A stretch of 5,597 bases of DNA from Thermoproteota archaeon (GTDB lineage Archaea > Thermoproteota > Methanomethylicia > Culexarchaeales > Culexmicrobiaceae): assembly GCA_003649145.1 (NCBI GenBank), contig QMQZ01000025.1:1-5597 (forward strand). The letters are read 5' to 3'. The translations under genes were made by a program, and so were the position numbers. Below the pieces are notes generated by a model. It was not told where the DNA came from. It saw only the letters and a list, made by a program, of their open reading frames with translations, and did no database searches. Below, one piece after another: positions 5,485-5,597 of the stretch. Position 1 is the first letter of the stretch, and every line of letters begins with the position of its first letter.

Positions 5485-5597
5485 ATTCTTTGACGTCTAC
5501 AAGTCCTTTATCTGTGATTCTGAGCTCTGGAATTACCGGTAAGGCCAGTATCGACATCGTCATGAATGGCGATCTCATTTTGCAGCCGAGCTTTCTC
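5453..5597 (-). CDS. ade: Adenine deaminase, C-terminal end (5' part outside window)
   Basis: The frame enters from the right edge at 5596 and ends at TAA (5453-5455), giving the last 47 residues of a protein that is usually about 550-600 long. Seen: [20 protein letters not shown] (residues 4-23 of the fragment) and then [12 protein letters not shown], which match the conserved C-terminus of the AdeC-type adenine deaminases (typical form PFMTLSFLALPVIP...LTDKGL). Family knowledge: adenine + H2O gives hypoxanthine + NH3 using a divalent-metal amidohydrolase fold; this serves purine salvage in the cytoplasm. The metal-binding part is outside the window. The last 32 bases (5453-5484) are antisense to the final codons of the membrane protein gene. 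With dCMP deaminase in the same window this is a second base-deaminating activity, but the two are not in one operon. Confidence 0.9.
   Translation of the reverse strand, partial: RKLGCKMRSPFMTMSILALPVIPELRITDKGLVDVKEFKIVDVLVED

Overview
The window looks archaeal. It encodes the tail of an XPF/Hef-type structure-specific nuclease, a 6-phospho-3-hexuloisomerase and a metallo-hydrolase of the dihydropterin ribofuranosyl-aminobenzene-phosphate synthase type. Genes start at GTG or TTG as well as ATG, often behind short GGTG or AGGAGGT ribosome sites, and AT-rich TATA-like boxes lie about 25 bases ahead of likely transcript starts. Base composition is moderate and coding is very dense. The lineage cannot be fixed from this window; a TACK-type or other thermophilic archaeon would fit.

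Layout, left to right. (1) 1-333, plus strand: C-terminal 110 residues of an XPF/Hef nuclease, with the tandem helix-hairpin-helix domain. (2) 330-1193, minus: metallo-beta-lactamase-fold protein, whose stop codon overlaps that of gene 1 within TTAA. (3) 1194-1301: divergent control region with an 18-base near-palindrome. (4) 1302-1913, plus: 6-phospho-3-hexuloisomerase (hxlB), TTG start. (5) 1914-2090, minus: a 58-residue four-cysteine protein with GTG start and a strong ribosome site, whose stop codon directly abuts that of hxlB. (6) 2091-2176: second divergent control region. (7) 2177-2836, plus: predicted PD-(D/E)XK nuclease-fold protein. (8) 2876-3346, plus: dCMP deaminase. (9) 3347-3477: short non-coding gap with a 10-base direct repeat. 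(10) 3478-5484, plus: large polytopic membrane protein with the layout of a GT-C-fold glycosyltransferase. (11) 5453-5597, minus: C-terminus of adenine deaminase, overlapping the end of gene 10 by 32 bases.

The genes are mostly housekeeping: DNA repair, C1/pentose metabolism, nucleotide and base salvage, and surface glycan or membrane work. I see no defence island, mobile element, CRISPR array or RNA gene. The genes run tail-to-tail and head-to-head, so all three convergent junctions have zero or negative spacing. The least explained items are the four-cysteine small protein, the orphan PD-(D/E)XK protein and the membrane glycosyltransferase-like protein.
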